A DNA stretch of 64,000 bases from JAWVYT01 sp046483065 (GTDB taxonomy: Bacteria > Gemmatimonadota > Gemmatimonadetes > Longimicrobiales > RSA9). The notes beneath the pieces were generated by a model. That model searched no databases and was not told the origin of the DNA. It saw nothing but the letters and a program-made list of their open reading frames with translations. Location of the stretch: the NCBI GenBank assembly GCA_046483065.1, contig JAWODW010000097.1:62001-126000 (forward strand). The letters are read 5' to 3'. Made by a program: the position numbers and the translations under genes. Below are positions 23,409-31,447 of the stretch, piece after piece (position 1 is the stretch's first letter; the number at the start of each line of letters is the position of its first letter).

Positions 23409-23542
23409 GGCGTTCCTTTCATCCGGGGGGGTCGGCCCAAAACTACGCGGGATTCACGGCGTCAGCCAGGCACGGCCATCCCGGCTCCACCCCACACCCG
23501 CCGCGCTGCCCACACCGTGTCGGGGAGGAAATCCCCCGGAGT

Positions 23543-23624
23543 ATACCTGGAAGTATCTCGTTAATGAGCCGTGACCACCCTCTTCCTTGTATCATCCGGT
23601 GTATTGATTTATACTTATGAGTAT
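23543..23624. promoter_or_regulatory. pair of ATAC-N6-GTAT dyads between porin and small gene 2
   Basis: ATACCTGGAAGTAT (23543-23556) and ATACTTATGAGTAT (23611-23624) lie in the divergent region between the porin start (23408) and the small gene (23706). They match the sites upstream of copy 1, so regulator binding here could control both the small gene and the porin. Confidence 0.5.
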
Positions 23625-23705
23625 GCCCGCCCGGTACAGGTCTTTTCGCGAGGTGGCGGGACCGGGAGGAAGTCCGCCGCCCGCGCTCCAGCTCGGGAGG
23701 CTGCC

Positions 23706-23894
23706 GTGGAGACGAAGCGGGAGAGGATGCCGCCGTACTACACGCCAACGTACCAGGGACGGCCGCTGCAGTACGTGGAAGATCGTGAGGGGAACTGCTG
23801 GCTCTGTGACAAGGGCGTCAGCCCCTGGAGCGACCACCGGAAGAAGGGGTGCTGGCGGTACGAAGAAGTGGCGTTCCCCGCCGGGGGACGCTGA
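23706..23894 (+). CDS. small conserved-paralog protein, copy 2
   Basis: 62 residues from GTG 23706 (GGGAGG upstream): VETKRERMPPYYTPTYQGRP, LQYVEDREGNCWLCDKGVSP, WSDHRKKGCWRYEEVAFPAG. About two-thirds identical to copy 1 along its whole length, with the same upstream dyads. Differences include an extra Cys before WLC and Tyr in place of the last Cys. A longer upstream frame exists but has no homology to copy 1. Function unknown. Confidence 0.72.
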   Translation: METKRERMPPYYTPTYQGRPLQYVEDREGNCWLCDKGVSPWSDHRKKGCWRYEEVAFPAGGR

Positions 23895-23916
23895 TGGACG
23901 CCGTGCCTGCCTCCGA

Positions 23917-24639
23917 CTAACACCCGCCGTTTCCGAGCAGGGAGCCGAGGAGCCCCTCACGGAAGCTGGATCCCTTCACCAGGTAGCTCCCCAGCACGGC
24001 CAGGCGCCGCTCACGGCCCACGTCGGTCTGCCGAAGGAGCATCTCCCCGGACGCAGAGCGGTAGCCGGAGTGCAGGGTGTCGCCCCGGACCCGGTAGAGG
24101 AGCTCGTCGCCTTCCCGAACGCCCCGGCCCTCCAGGAAGCCGTACCACTCGGGGAGCCGTCTCGAGACCCCCTCGAAGGTCTCCGGGTCGATGACCCCCG
24201 CGTCCGCCACGCGCCGGAGATCCGTGCGAATCCCCTCGATGAAGCGGTCCATCCCCACATCGCGCACGAATTCGATCCGGACGTACGCGTTCCGGCTCCG
24301 CATGGCGACCCTCGCGATGGAGTCGCGCGGTGCGTCCCTCGCCACGAGCCCACGGACCCGTTCCGCGGTATGGGGGCCCAAGCGGAGCTCCACGGTGAGG
24401 ACGTCCACCCGGAACACGGTCCGCTCCATGAGCATGCAGGCACGGGCGTGGGGTCCGTCCGCCAGCCCTGCGGTGTCGAACACCGCCGTCTGACCCGTGG
24501 CCGCTCCCGTCCAGAGGAGCGTCAGGACCCACGCCACCGTACCGGCGACGTTGAGCCAGCCGCCGGGGCCGGCAGGGCCCGACCCGACACCTCCCGGGGG
24601 CCTACTTCTTCCGGGCGCCAATGCCCACCAGCACCACAC
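23917..24639 (-). CDS. chalcone-isomerase-like periplasmic protein
   Basis: The mature part matches the bacterial chalcone isomerase-like fold: RVDVLTVELRLG, AMRSRNAYVRIEFVRDVGMD, RFIEGIRTDLRRV, EGDELLYRVRGDTLHSGY and a C-terminal SSFREGLLGSLLG. Bacterial members are mostly exported proteins without proven isomerase activity. A hydrophobic stretch ending ATGQT is a plausible signal peptide. The start is uncertain: GTG 24537 just before that stretch, or the far upstream start at 24639, which overlaps the next gene. Ends close to small gene 2. Confidence 0.65.
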   Translation of the reverse strand: MWCWWALAPGRSRPPGGVGSGPAGPGGWLNVAGTVAWVLTLLWTGAATGQTAVFDTAGLADGPHARACMLMERTVFRVDVLTVELRLGPHTAERVRGLVARDAPRDSIARVAMRSRNAYVRIEFVRDVGMDRFIEGIRTDLRRVADAGVIDPETFEGVSRRLPEWYGFLEGRGVREGDELLYRVRGDTLHSGYRSASGEMLLRQTDVGRERRLAVLGSYLVKGSSFREGLLGSLLGNGGC

Positions 24640-24823
24640 CGCCGGCCAACGTCACGCCGGCCAGCCACGCGGGGATGTCCACCCGCTCCGTGGTTTCCGC
24701 TTCGACTTCCACCGACCCGACTTCGACGACCTCACGATTCCTGGGGAACTCGAAACCGCCCCAGATGAGGCCGGCCGTCCCCACGACGATCAGCAGGATC
24801 CCGATGATCGATACGATTCGCAT
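24602..24823 (-). CDS. small two-helix membrane protein
   Basis: 73 residues with two membrane segments (MRIVSIIGILLIVVGTAGLI and WLAGVTLAGGVVLVGIGA) flanking an acidic loop (REVVEVGSVEVEAETTERVD). Resembles small inner-membrane proteins of the DUF3185 kind; function unknown. AAAAGGCG precedes the ATG at 24823. Upstream of, and possibly overlapping, the chalcone-isomerase-like gene. Confidence 0.68.
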   Translation of the reverse strand: MRIVSIIGILLIVVGTAGLIWGGFEFPRNREVVEVGSVEVEAETTERVDIPAWLAGVTLAGGVVLVGIGARKK

Positions 24824-24998
24824 GACGCCTTTTCCATTATGGGTGACGGGGCCGCCGCCGCCGAACCGCGCCGACACCCCGCATGGACCCGGAACGGGCA
24901 ACACGTATGCCAGGCGGGCGGCCGCTGGAACCGGCCTTGCATCATCTCGTCGATGTATGCCCCCCGTTAACCGAATGTGACACGGAAGGAGTAGCGCG

Positions 24999-25319
24999 AT
25001 GGCGGCACCGACCACAGCAGATGCGATTCATGGCAATATCCAGGAGAACTACAGCGGCGCGTGGAAGGCGTGGATGGAAGGACTCGAGGAGACGCTGGAG
25101 GAGGTCGATGAGTGCCTCGAGCAGGCCAGCGAAGTGCAGGAGATCTGCACGGACGAGTGGTGCGAGGCCACCGACACGCTCCTGGACGAGCTGAACCACG
25201 TCCTCTTCTCCATCAGCGAGCCGAAGTGGACGTCCCAGGAAGACAGCCAGAAGATCAAGGATTTGAGGAAGCGGGCCCGGAAGCTCTACGAGCGCTTCGA
25301 GCACATCGTCGAGGAGTAG
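24999..25319 (+). CDS. hypothetical helical acidic protein
   Basis: 106 residues, almost entirely helical and acidic: MAAPTTADAIHGNIQENYSG, WMEGLEETLEEVDECLEQAS, KDLRKRARKLYERFEHIVEE. GGAAGGAGT precedes the ATG. Two Trp and three Cys are spread through it, with no recognised motif. Monocistronic, followed by a strong terminator shared with the convergent gene. Function unknown. Confidence 0.7.
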   Translation: MAAPTTADAIHGNIQENYSGAWKAWMEGLEETLEEVDECLEQASEVQEICTDEWCEATDTLLDELNHVLFSISEPKWTSQEDSQKIKDLRKRARKLYERFEHIVEE

Positions 25320-25334
25320 CGACCCCGGCGGTAA

Positions 25335-25389
25335 GCACACAGAAGCCCGCCCCCGTCCTGACAGGGAACGGGGGCGGGCTTCTGTGTGC
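25335..25389. terminator. perfect 22-bp bidirectional terminator
   Basis: Arms 25335-25356 and 25368-25389 are exact complements (22 bp) around an 11-base loop, between two convergent genes ending at 25319 and 25410. Each arm contains the sequence GAAGCCCGCCCCCGT or its complement. It can serve both directions. Confidence 0.85.
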
Positions 25390-25409
25390 CTGTCGGCTCC
25401 GATCTGCGG

Positions 25410-25772
25410 TCAGCCGCCCTGCACGTTGGCGTGCTCGTCCATGTCGAGATCCTCGTGGACGCGGACCACCCAGTTCGGGTCCAGCTCCGCCACGTCCTTC
25501 CCTGTCTCGGCGAAGTAGAACTCGTACTCGCCGTCGTTCACCAGGACCTGGCACTCCCCGCCGTGGCTGGCGGCGTAGTCCCGGACGCACTTGGGCGGCT
25601 CACCCTCGCAGGCCGGCTCCGGCCCACCCGTCTCGTGGGTCCGGTCGTACCAGGCGATCAGCCGGAGATTCTCCTTCTCCGCGCACGCCTCCACCCGCGC
25701 CTTGTGCTGCGCCGTATTCAGATCGGTATCATCGATGTCCAGCTGCATCGTCTCCATCTGGCTTACGTCCAT
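25410..25772 (-). CDS. hypothetical protein
   Basis: 120 residues, acidic: MDVSQMETMQLDIDDTDLNT, ENLRLIAWYDRTHETGGPEP, then GECQVLVNDGEYEFYFAETG and WVVRVHEDLD, a beta-rich C-terminal half. GAGGAGG at good spacing before the ATG. Family not recognised; there is no signal peptide, so it is probably cytoplasmic. The 200 bases upstream, before the next divergent gene, hold nothing I recognise beyond its promoter region. Confidence 0.68.
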   Translation of the reverse strand: MDVSQMETMQLDIDDTDLNTAQHKARVEACAEKENLRLIAWYDRTHETGGPEPACEGEPPKCVRDYAASHGGECQVLVNDGEYEFYFAETGKDVAELDPNWVVRVHEDLDMDEHANVQGG

Positions 25773-25972
25773 CGTCTTCCTCCTCTGCGCTTCCGCGCTA
25801 CCGTATTCCAGTTCGTCCCATTTGTTGACGTGTATTAAGGATTGCAGGGCCCGTGCCAGCCGCCGCCGCGACTATTGCCGAACGAGCCGCGGGCCTGTAT
25901 TGCTGATAGCGAGCGACAGGTCTTCGCGCGCCTCGTCGCCTCACCGGCCACCCTGACCTGGAGAGTGATCTC

Positions 25973-27058
25973 GTGTTCCGCTTCCGCCGACCGCCCCTGG
26001 CCCGTTCCGCGTTCCTGTTCCTCCTGGGAGCCGCTCTACTCACCAGTGCCTGCGACGATGGCGCCGCCGTGGGTGACGTGGCGGAGGTCACGGTCATGAC
26101 CCGCAACGTCTACCTGGGCGCCAATATCTTCCGGGTGACCCAGGCCACGGCGCCCGAGGACCTGCCGGTCATCGCCGCCGAGATCTTCGGGATCATGGAG
26201 GCGAACGACTACCCGGCCCGGGCCGGCGCGCTGGCCGCCGAGATCGCCGCCCACTCCCCGCACCTCGTCGGGCTCCAGGAGGTGGAGATCTACCGGACCC
26301 AGGACCCGAGCGACTACGTCACCGGGAACTACACGGCCAACGCCGGCACCGTCCACACCGACTTCCTCCAGGTGCTCATGGACTCCCTCGACGCCCGCGG
26401 CCTCAGCTACACCGTGGCCGCCCAGGTGGTAAACGCCGACACCGAGCTGCCGGCGGCGAAGAACGACTCCCAGTTCTTCGACATCCGCATGACCGACCAC
26501 GACGTCATCCTCGCCCGCTCCGACGTCCAGACCGCCAACGCCGGCGGCCAGGGGTACGAGTGGATCGTCCCCTACGAGCTCGTGTCCGGCGACACCGTAT
26601 GGTTCGAGCGCGGCTACACCTGGGCCGACGCCACGGTGGAAGACGTGACGTTCACCTTCGTCAACACCCACTTCGAGGTCAGCGCCGGCGGGCAGCTCGG
26701 CTTCTACCAGAACCGGCAGGCCCAGGAGCTCGTAGAGCGGTTCGCCGGAACCGAGCCGGTGGTACTCCTCGGGGACTTCAACACCCAGCCCGGGGAGAAC
26801 CCGTACAGCCTCCTCACCGACCCGTGGACCGACGCATGGACCGCAGTGAGCTCCGCCCCCGGACTCACCTGCTGCCAGGGCGAGGTCCTCAACACCACAC
26901 AGGACTTCTACGAGCGCATCGACCTCATCCTCTTCGGCGGCGCCGTGGACGCCCTCTCCGCCGAGGTCATAGGCGACGAGCTCGCCGACCGCACCACCGG
27001 CGGACTCTGGCCCTCCGACCACGCCGGCCTCGTGGCCACGCTCCGGATCGAGAACTAG
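25973..27058 (+). CDS. endonuclease/exonuclease/phosphatase-family lipoprotein
   Basis: 361 residues from GTG 25973 (GGAGAG upstream). Lipoprotein signal (FLFLLGAALLTSAC). The metal-dependent phosphodiesterase/nuclease fold shows its key motifs: MTRNVYLG (Asn), HLVGLQEVE (catalytic Glu), FVNTHFE, LLGDFNTQP (Asp/Asn) and the C-terminal SDHAGL (Asp-His). Substrate (DNA, lipid headgroup or phosphoester) cannot be deduced. Anchored in the periplasm or on the surface. Monocistronic. Confidence 0.88.
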   Translation: MFRFRRPPLARSAFLFLLGAALLTSACDDGAAVGDVAEVTVMTRNVYLGANIFRVTQATAPEDLPVIAAEIFGIMEANDYPARAGALAAEIAAHSPHLVGLQEVEIYRTQDPSDYVTGNYTANAGTVHTDFLQVLMDSLDARGLSYTVAAQVVNADTELPAAKNDSQFFDIRMTDHDVILARSDVQTANAGGQGYEWIVPYELVSGDTVWFERGYTWADATVEDVTFTFVNTHFEVSAGGQLGFYQNRQAQELVERFAGTEPVVLLGDFNTQPGENPYSLLTDPWTDAWTAVSSAPGLTCCQGEVLNTTQDFYERIDLILFGGAVDALSAEVIGDELADRTTGGLWPSDHAGLVATLRIEN

Positions 27059-27198
27059 CGGACGAGGCATCGGCCGGGAGCGGAGCCGAGCACGCACGCA
27101 ACGGCGGCCCGGAGTCGCCGCCGGATCGTCCCATCGCGCTATGGGCATGCCCCGATCCGTGGGCAACATTGCGACCTCCCCGATCAAGGAGGCGCGCA

Positions 27199-27588
27199 AT
27201 GGAACGGATCGAGTACAGCTGGGAACGGCTGCCTGAAGTCCTCGCATCGCAGGAATACAGCCGGTGCCTGGGGCGCATCTTCGCCAGCCTGCCGAATCGG
27301 ATCGCCCGCAAGACCATCCCTCCCCTGACCCAGGCCGCCGTGCAGATGGGCGCGTCCATCGTCGGGTGCAACCTGGACACGCTGCCGGGCGAGGAGCTGT
27401 CGGCGGAGGAGGTGGCGGAGTTCCGACGGGACGCCCTCGAGGCGCTGCAGGCGTCACGGCAGGGAATCCAGCGGCTGCGGCGACGCCGCCACGGCGATCA
27501 GGACGAGGTGCTCCGCGCCCTCGAGCTCCTGGATCGCACCGAGATGTGGATCACCGCGCCCGTGGCGGACGCGGCGGCGGTCAACTGA
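27199..27588 (+). CDS. hypothetical helical protein
   Basis: 129 residues starting at ATG 27199 with AAGGAGG six bases before; the open frame extends far upstream antisense-like through the previous gene and was trimmed. Sequence is helical (RCLGRIFASLPNRIARKTIP, AEEVAEFRRDALEALQASRQ, EVLRALELLDRTEMW). Resembles a small four-helix bundle in composition, but no family is recognised. Function unknown. Confidence 0.68.
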   Translation: MERIEYSWERLPEVLASQEYSRCLGRIFASLPNRIARKTIPPLTQAAVQMGASIVGCNLDTLPGEELSAEEVAEFRRDALEALQASRQGIQRLRRRRHGDQDEVLRALELLDRTEMWITAPVADAAAVN

Positions 27589-27727
27589 GGGCCGGGCCGG
27601 CCCCGCGGCCCCGGACTGGCACGAGTGTCCGGGGGGAGCGACCGAAAACCCCCGCCGAGCCTCCGAATTCAGCGCCAGAATGGGCGAAATCGGGCTCGTG
27701 GACCGACAAGCGCCCGCGGCCGGAACC

Positions 27728-28618
27728 ATGAACGCGGCTGGTTCGGGGTTATTCGGCCCGAGAGGCCGGCAGCACGGTGTGGTCACCCGGCGTCAGCTGC
27801 TGGAGGCTGGGGTCTCGCGCCACCTGGTGGACGGGCGGGTGAAGAGAGGGCGGCTGCACCGGCTCCACTACGGAGTCTATCGGGTCGGCCCGCGCCTTTC
27901 TCCGCACGCCGACGTCATGGCCGGTGTTCTGGCCTGCGGTCCCCGGGCCGCCGTGAGTCACGTCAGCGCGGCCGCCCTGTGGAGCCTGGTCCACGACGGG
28001 CCGCACGGCCAACTGCACATCATCGACCCCGTCGGCGACCATCGCCGGCCCGGTCTCCGGATCCACCACAAGCGCGGCCTTCGGTCGGACGAGGTCACGC
28101 GACTGCACGGCATCCCGATCACCAACGCGCGGCGCACACTTCTCGACCTCACCGAGACCGTCGACTCCCGGACGCTGGAACGGGTGGTGGCCGAGGCCTA
28201 CGCCAGGCGGCTGGCCACCCCCGGTCGCCTTCGACGATTACTCGAACGTCACCCCACGGCGGCCGGTGCCGCGGCCCTCCGGCACCTCCTGGACAACGGC
28301 TCCCCCGCGTTGACCAGGTCGGAGGCCGAGGAACGATTCCTGGCGGTGGTCCGCGACGCTCAGCTCCCCGCCCCGGAGGTGAACGTTCGCGTCGCCGGAT
28401 ACGAGGTGGACTTCTTCTGGCCGGCCCAGCGCCTGGTGGTCGAGATCGACGGCCGCGCGTCGCATGCATCGCCCGCGGCGTTCGAGCGCGATCGTCGAAG
28501 GGATGGGCGCCTCGTAGCCGAGGGCCTGCGAGTCATCCGCGTGACGTGGCGGCAGCTCGTCGACGAGCCGATGGCCGTGATCGCGCGGGTTGCCCGGGCG
28601 CTGGGCCGGGCCGTGTAA
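27728..28618 (+). CDS. AbiEi-antitoxin-domain/DUF559 (Vsr-like) protein
   Basis: 296 residues from ATG 27728 (27680 is an alternative). N-terminal winged helix of the AbiEi antitoxin type (GRQHGVVTRRQLLEAGVSRH, GRLHRLHYGVYRVG), a middle domain, and a C-terminal DUF559 PD-(D/E)xK nuclease-like domain: NVRVAGYEVDFFWPAQRLVV, EIDGRASH, then RDGRLVAEGLRVIRVTWRQL. Key acidic residues (VDFFW, EIDG) are present. These proteins are widespread, usually solitary, and of unproven role; no AbiEii toxin gene is adjacent. Confidence 0.8.
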   Translation: MNAAGSGLFGPRGRQHGVVTRRQLLEAGVSRHLVDGRVKRGRLHRLHYGVYRVGPRLSPHADVMAGVLACGPRAAVSHVSAAALWSLVHDGPHGQLHIIDPVGDHRRPGLRIHHKRGLRSDEVTRLHGIPITNARRTLLDLTETVDSRTLERVVAEAYARRLATPGRLRRLLERHPTAAGAAALRHLLDNGSPALTRSEAEERFLAVVRDAQLPAPEVNVRVAGYEVDFFWPAQRLVVEIDGRASHASPAAFERDRRRDGRLVAEGLRVIRVTWRQLVDEPMAVIARVARALGRAV

Positions 28619-28753
28619 GCCGACCGGCCACTGTTGTCCTACCCGGCGGCGCACTCTATTGCCCTTGCAGGGGTGCCCGGACGCGGGTCGGTTCAGGACG
28701 CGGGGCGCCTCCGGACCGAGAGCCCCGTCAGGCACCGCCACTGAAAGGCCATC

Positions 28754-31402
28754 GTGACCCGAACCGCAGCAACTCCACAGGCCCGCCTCCTCGCCAGCGC
28801 CGCCCGCGCCAGCGCCGCCCTGGCCGGCGCTATTCTGGCCATGGCCGCGGCCACCCCCACCCCCACCGCCGCCCAGAACGTCCGCACCCCCCTCCACGAC
28901 GGCTGGTCGTTCCGGGAGGTCGGCACCGACGAGTGGCTCCCGGCCACCGTCCCCGGTGTCAACCACACCGACCTCCTCGCCAACGGCCGGATCCCCGATC
29001 CCTACTTCGGCAGGCGCGAACCCGACCTCCAATGGATCGAGCACCGGGGCTGGGAGTACCGTACCGCGCTGGATCTGACGGAAATCGATGACGAATGGCA
29101 TACCGAGATCGTCTTCCACGGCCTCGATACCTTCGCAGACGTCCGGATCGCTGGCCGAAGGGCGCTGGAAGCCGATAACATGTTCCGCCCGTGGCGGTTA
29201 GAGCTTTCCGGATCGGTGTCCGGCCCAGGTGTGCACGATGTGCGCATCGCCTTCCGGTCGCCCGTGGCCGTGGCCGACAGCCTGGCCGCCGCCTACCCGA
29301 TCCCGCTCCACGCCGGCCACGACCCGAACCGGACCCGGATGCACGTCCGGAAGGCCGCGTACCACTTCGGCTGGGACTGGGGTCCGCGGTACGCCATGAG
29401 CGGGATCTGGCGGCCGGTGACGGTGCACCGGTGGCGGGGTGCCACGATCCGGGACGCGTGGGTGGCGCAGGAGACGCTGACGGACGAGCGGGCCACGCTG
29501 AGCGCCCGGGCGCGGGTGGAGGCCGATACGGCGGCGGAGGCCACGGTGGTGGTGTCGAGCCCGGACGGACTGTTCCCCGCCGTGGAGGTGACGCGGCGCC
29601 TGGAGCCCGGTGAGACCACCGTCGTCGTCCCGTTCGCCATCGAGGCCCCTCGCCGGTGGTGGCCGAACGGCCTGGGCGAGGCGCACCTGTACGAGGTGGA
29701 AGTGGAGGTTCGGCTGGACGGCGAGGTGGTGGACTCCAGGACGGAGACGGTGGGGCTGCGCACGCTGCGGCTGGTCACCGAGCCCGACTCCATCGGGGAG
29801 TCGTTCTACTTCGAGGTGAACGGCGAGCCGGTGTTCATGAAGGGCGCGAACATCATCCCGCTGGACCATTTCTCCACCCGCGTGGACAGTGCGCGCTACC
29901 AGCGGATGTTCGACGACGTGGTGGCCGCGAACATGAACATGCTGCGGATCTGGGGCGGCGGGATCTACGAGACGGAGCGGTTCTACCGGATGGCGGACCG
30001 TCACGGGATCCTGATCTGGCAGGACTTCATGTTCGCCAACGGGATGTACCCGTCGAACCCGGATTTCCTGGCGAGCGTGCGAGCCGAGGCGGAGTACCAG
30101 GTCCGGCGGCTGCGGGGCCACCCGAGCATTGCGCTGTGGTGCGGGAACAACGAGATGCGGGAGGCGTGGGAGAACTGGGGCTGGCACCGGATGATGGAAT
30201 ACTCGCCGGCGGACAGCGCGCTGGCGTGGCGGTCGTACGAGCGGATCTTCCACGAGCTGCTGCCGGCGGTGGTGGCCGAGCACGACCCGAACCGGTCGTA
30301 CTGGCCGTCGTCGCCGTCCATCGGCTGGGGCAACCCCGAGAGCCTGACCCGGGGCGACTCCCACTACTGGGGGGTCTGGTTCGGGGAGGAGCCGTTCGAG
30401 GTACTGGCCGAGAAGCTGCCCCGGTTCATGAGCGAGTTCGGGTTCCAGGCGTACCCGCCGCTGGCCAGCATCACGCGGTTTACGGATCCCGGGGACCGGT
30501 CCGTCGGCTCCGAGGTCATGCTGGCCCACCAGAAGAACAACCGGGGCGACGAGCTGATCCGGCTCTACATGGCCCGGGACTACCCCGAGCCCGCCGACTT
30601 CGCCGACTTCGTCTACCTGAGCCAGCTCCTCCAGGCCGAGGGGATGGCGCTGGGGCTCGAGGCGCAGCGCCGGGCCATGCCCCGGACCATGGGCACCCTC
30701 TACTGGCAGCTCGGCGACACCTGGCCCGCCGTCTCCTGGTCAGGCATCGATTACTACGGTGCGTGGAAGGCGCTCCACTACCACGTCCGCCGCGCCTTCG
30801 AGCCCGTGCTCGTGTCGCCCGTTCTCGACGACGACGCGGTCCGCGTCCACCTCGTCTCGGACCGCCGTTCACCGGCCGGGGGCACTCTCACCGTCCGCAC
30901 CCTGACGTTCGACGGGCGGGAGGTGTTCCGGGCCGACCGGCCCGTGGAGCTGCCCCGGAACGGGAGCGCGGTGGCGCTGGAGCTGCCGCTGGGCACCATC
31001 CTCGGGGGCGCGGCGGCCGACCCGGGCAGTGAGACCCGGCGCAGCAGCGTGGTGGTGGCCGAGCTCGCGCTCGACGACGGCACCCGCACCCGCAACCTCC
31101 TCTACTTCGAGCCGCCGAAGGATCTGGCGCTCCCGGATCCGGGGCTCACCACCCGGGTGCGACGGGAGGGTGATGGATGGGTCGTGGACGTGGCCGCGGA
31201 TGCCCTCGCCCGGGCCGTCCACCTCACCCGGGCCGTCCACCTCACCGCCGACGGCGCCTTTTTCCTGGACAACTGGTTCGACCTGCTGCCGGGCGAGACC
31301 CGGACCGTGCGAATCGAAGACGTGCCGGAGGGCGTCCGGCCGCCGGAGGTCCGGGTTCGGTCGTTGGTGGAGAGCGGGGGACGCTGGCGTGACACACCCT
31401 GA
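28754..31402 (+). CDS. beta-mannosidase (glycoside hydrolase family 2)
   Basis: Removes beta-mannosyl residues from oligosaccharides. 882 residues with a signal peptide (LAGAILAMAAATPTPTAAQ), so periplasmic. GH2 layout: jelly-roll (about 45-210), immunoglobulin-like domain, TIM barrel (about 335-640), C-terminal beta domains. Acid/base Glu467 in WCGNNEMREA; nucleophile Glu561 in FMSEFGFQAYP; MNMLRIWGGGIYE and WQDFMFA are typical of mannosidases. Starts at GTG 28754. Near the C-terminus an 18-base tandem duplication (31211-31246) repeats RAVHLT. Confidence 0.92.
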   Translation: MTRTAATPQARLLASAARASAALAGAILAMAAATPTPTAAQNVRTPLHDGWSFREVGTDEWLPATVPGVNHTDLLANGRIPDPYFGRREPDLQWIEHRGWEYRTALDLTEIDDEWHTEIVFHGLDTFADVRIAGRRALEADNMFRPWRLELSGSVSGPGVHDVRIAFRSPVAVADSLAAAYPIPLHAGHDPNRTRMHVRKAAYHFGWDWGPRYAMSGIWRPVTVHRWRGATIRDAWVAQETLTDERATLSARARVEADTAAEATVVVSSPDGLFPAVEVTRRLEPGETTVVVPFAIEAPRRWWPNGLGEAHLYEVEVEVRLDGEVVDSRTETVGLRTLRLVTEPDSIGESFYFEVNGEPVFMKGANIIPLDHFSTRVDSARYQRMFDDVVAANMNMLRIWGGGIYETERFYRMADRHGILIWQDFMFANGMYPSNPDFLASVRAEAEYQVRRLRGHPSIALWCGNNEMREAWENWGWHRMMEYSPADSALAWRSYERIFHELLPAVVAEHDPNRSYWPSSPSIGWGNPESLTRGDSHYWGVWFGEEPFEVLAEKLPRFMSEFGFQAYPPLASITRFTDPGDRSVGSEVMLAHQKNNRGDELIRLYMARDYPEPADFADFVYLSQLLQAEGMALGLEAQRRAMPRTMGTLYWQLGDTWPAVSWSGIDYYGAWKALHYHVRRAFEPVLVSPVLDDDAVRVHLVSDRRSPAGGTLTVRTLTFDGREVFRADRPVELPRNGSAVALELPLGTILGGAAADPGSETRRSSVVVAELALDDGTRTRNLLYFEPPKDLALPDPGLTTRVRREGDGWVVDVAADALARAVHLTRAVHLTADGAFFLDNWFDLLPGETRTVRIEDVPEGVRPPEVRVRSLVESGGRWRDTP

Positions 31403-31447
31403 GCGTCAGCCGTTCCAGCGGCTCCCGGTGGGCCTCCTGGCGCGCCC

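Noticed and set aside
27680..29091. 488-codon plus-strand frame overlapping the DUF559 and mannosidase genes
   Set aside because: Arg/Pro/Gly-rich shadow of two well-supported genes in another frame.
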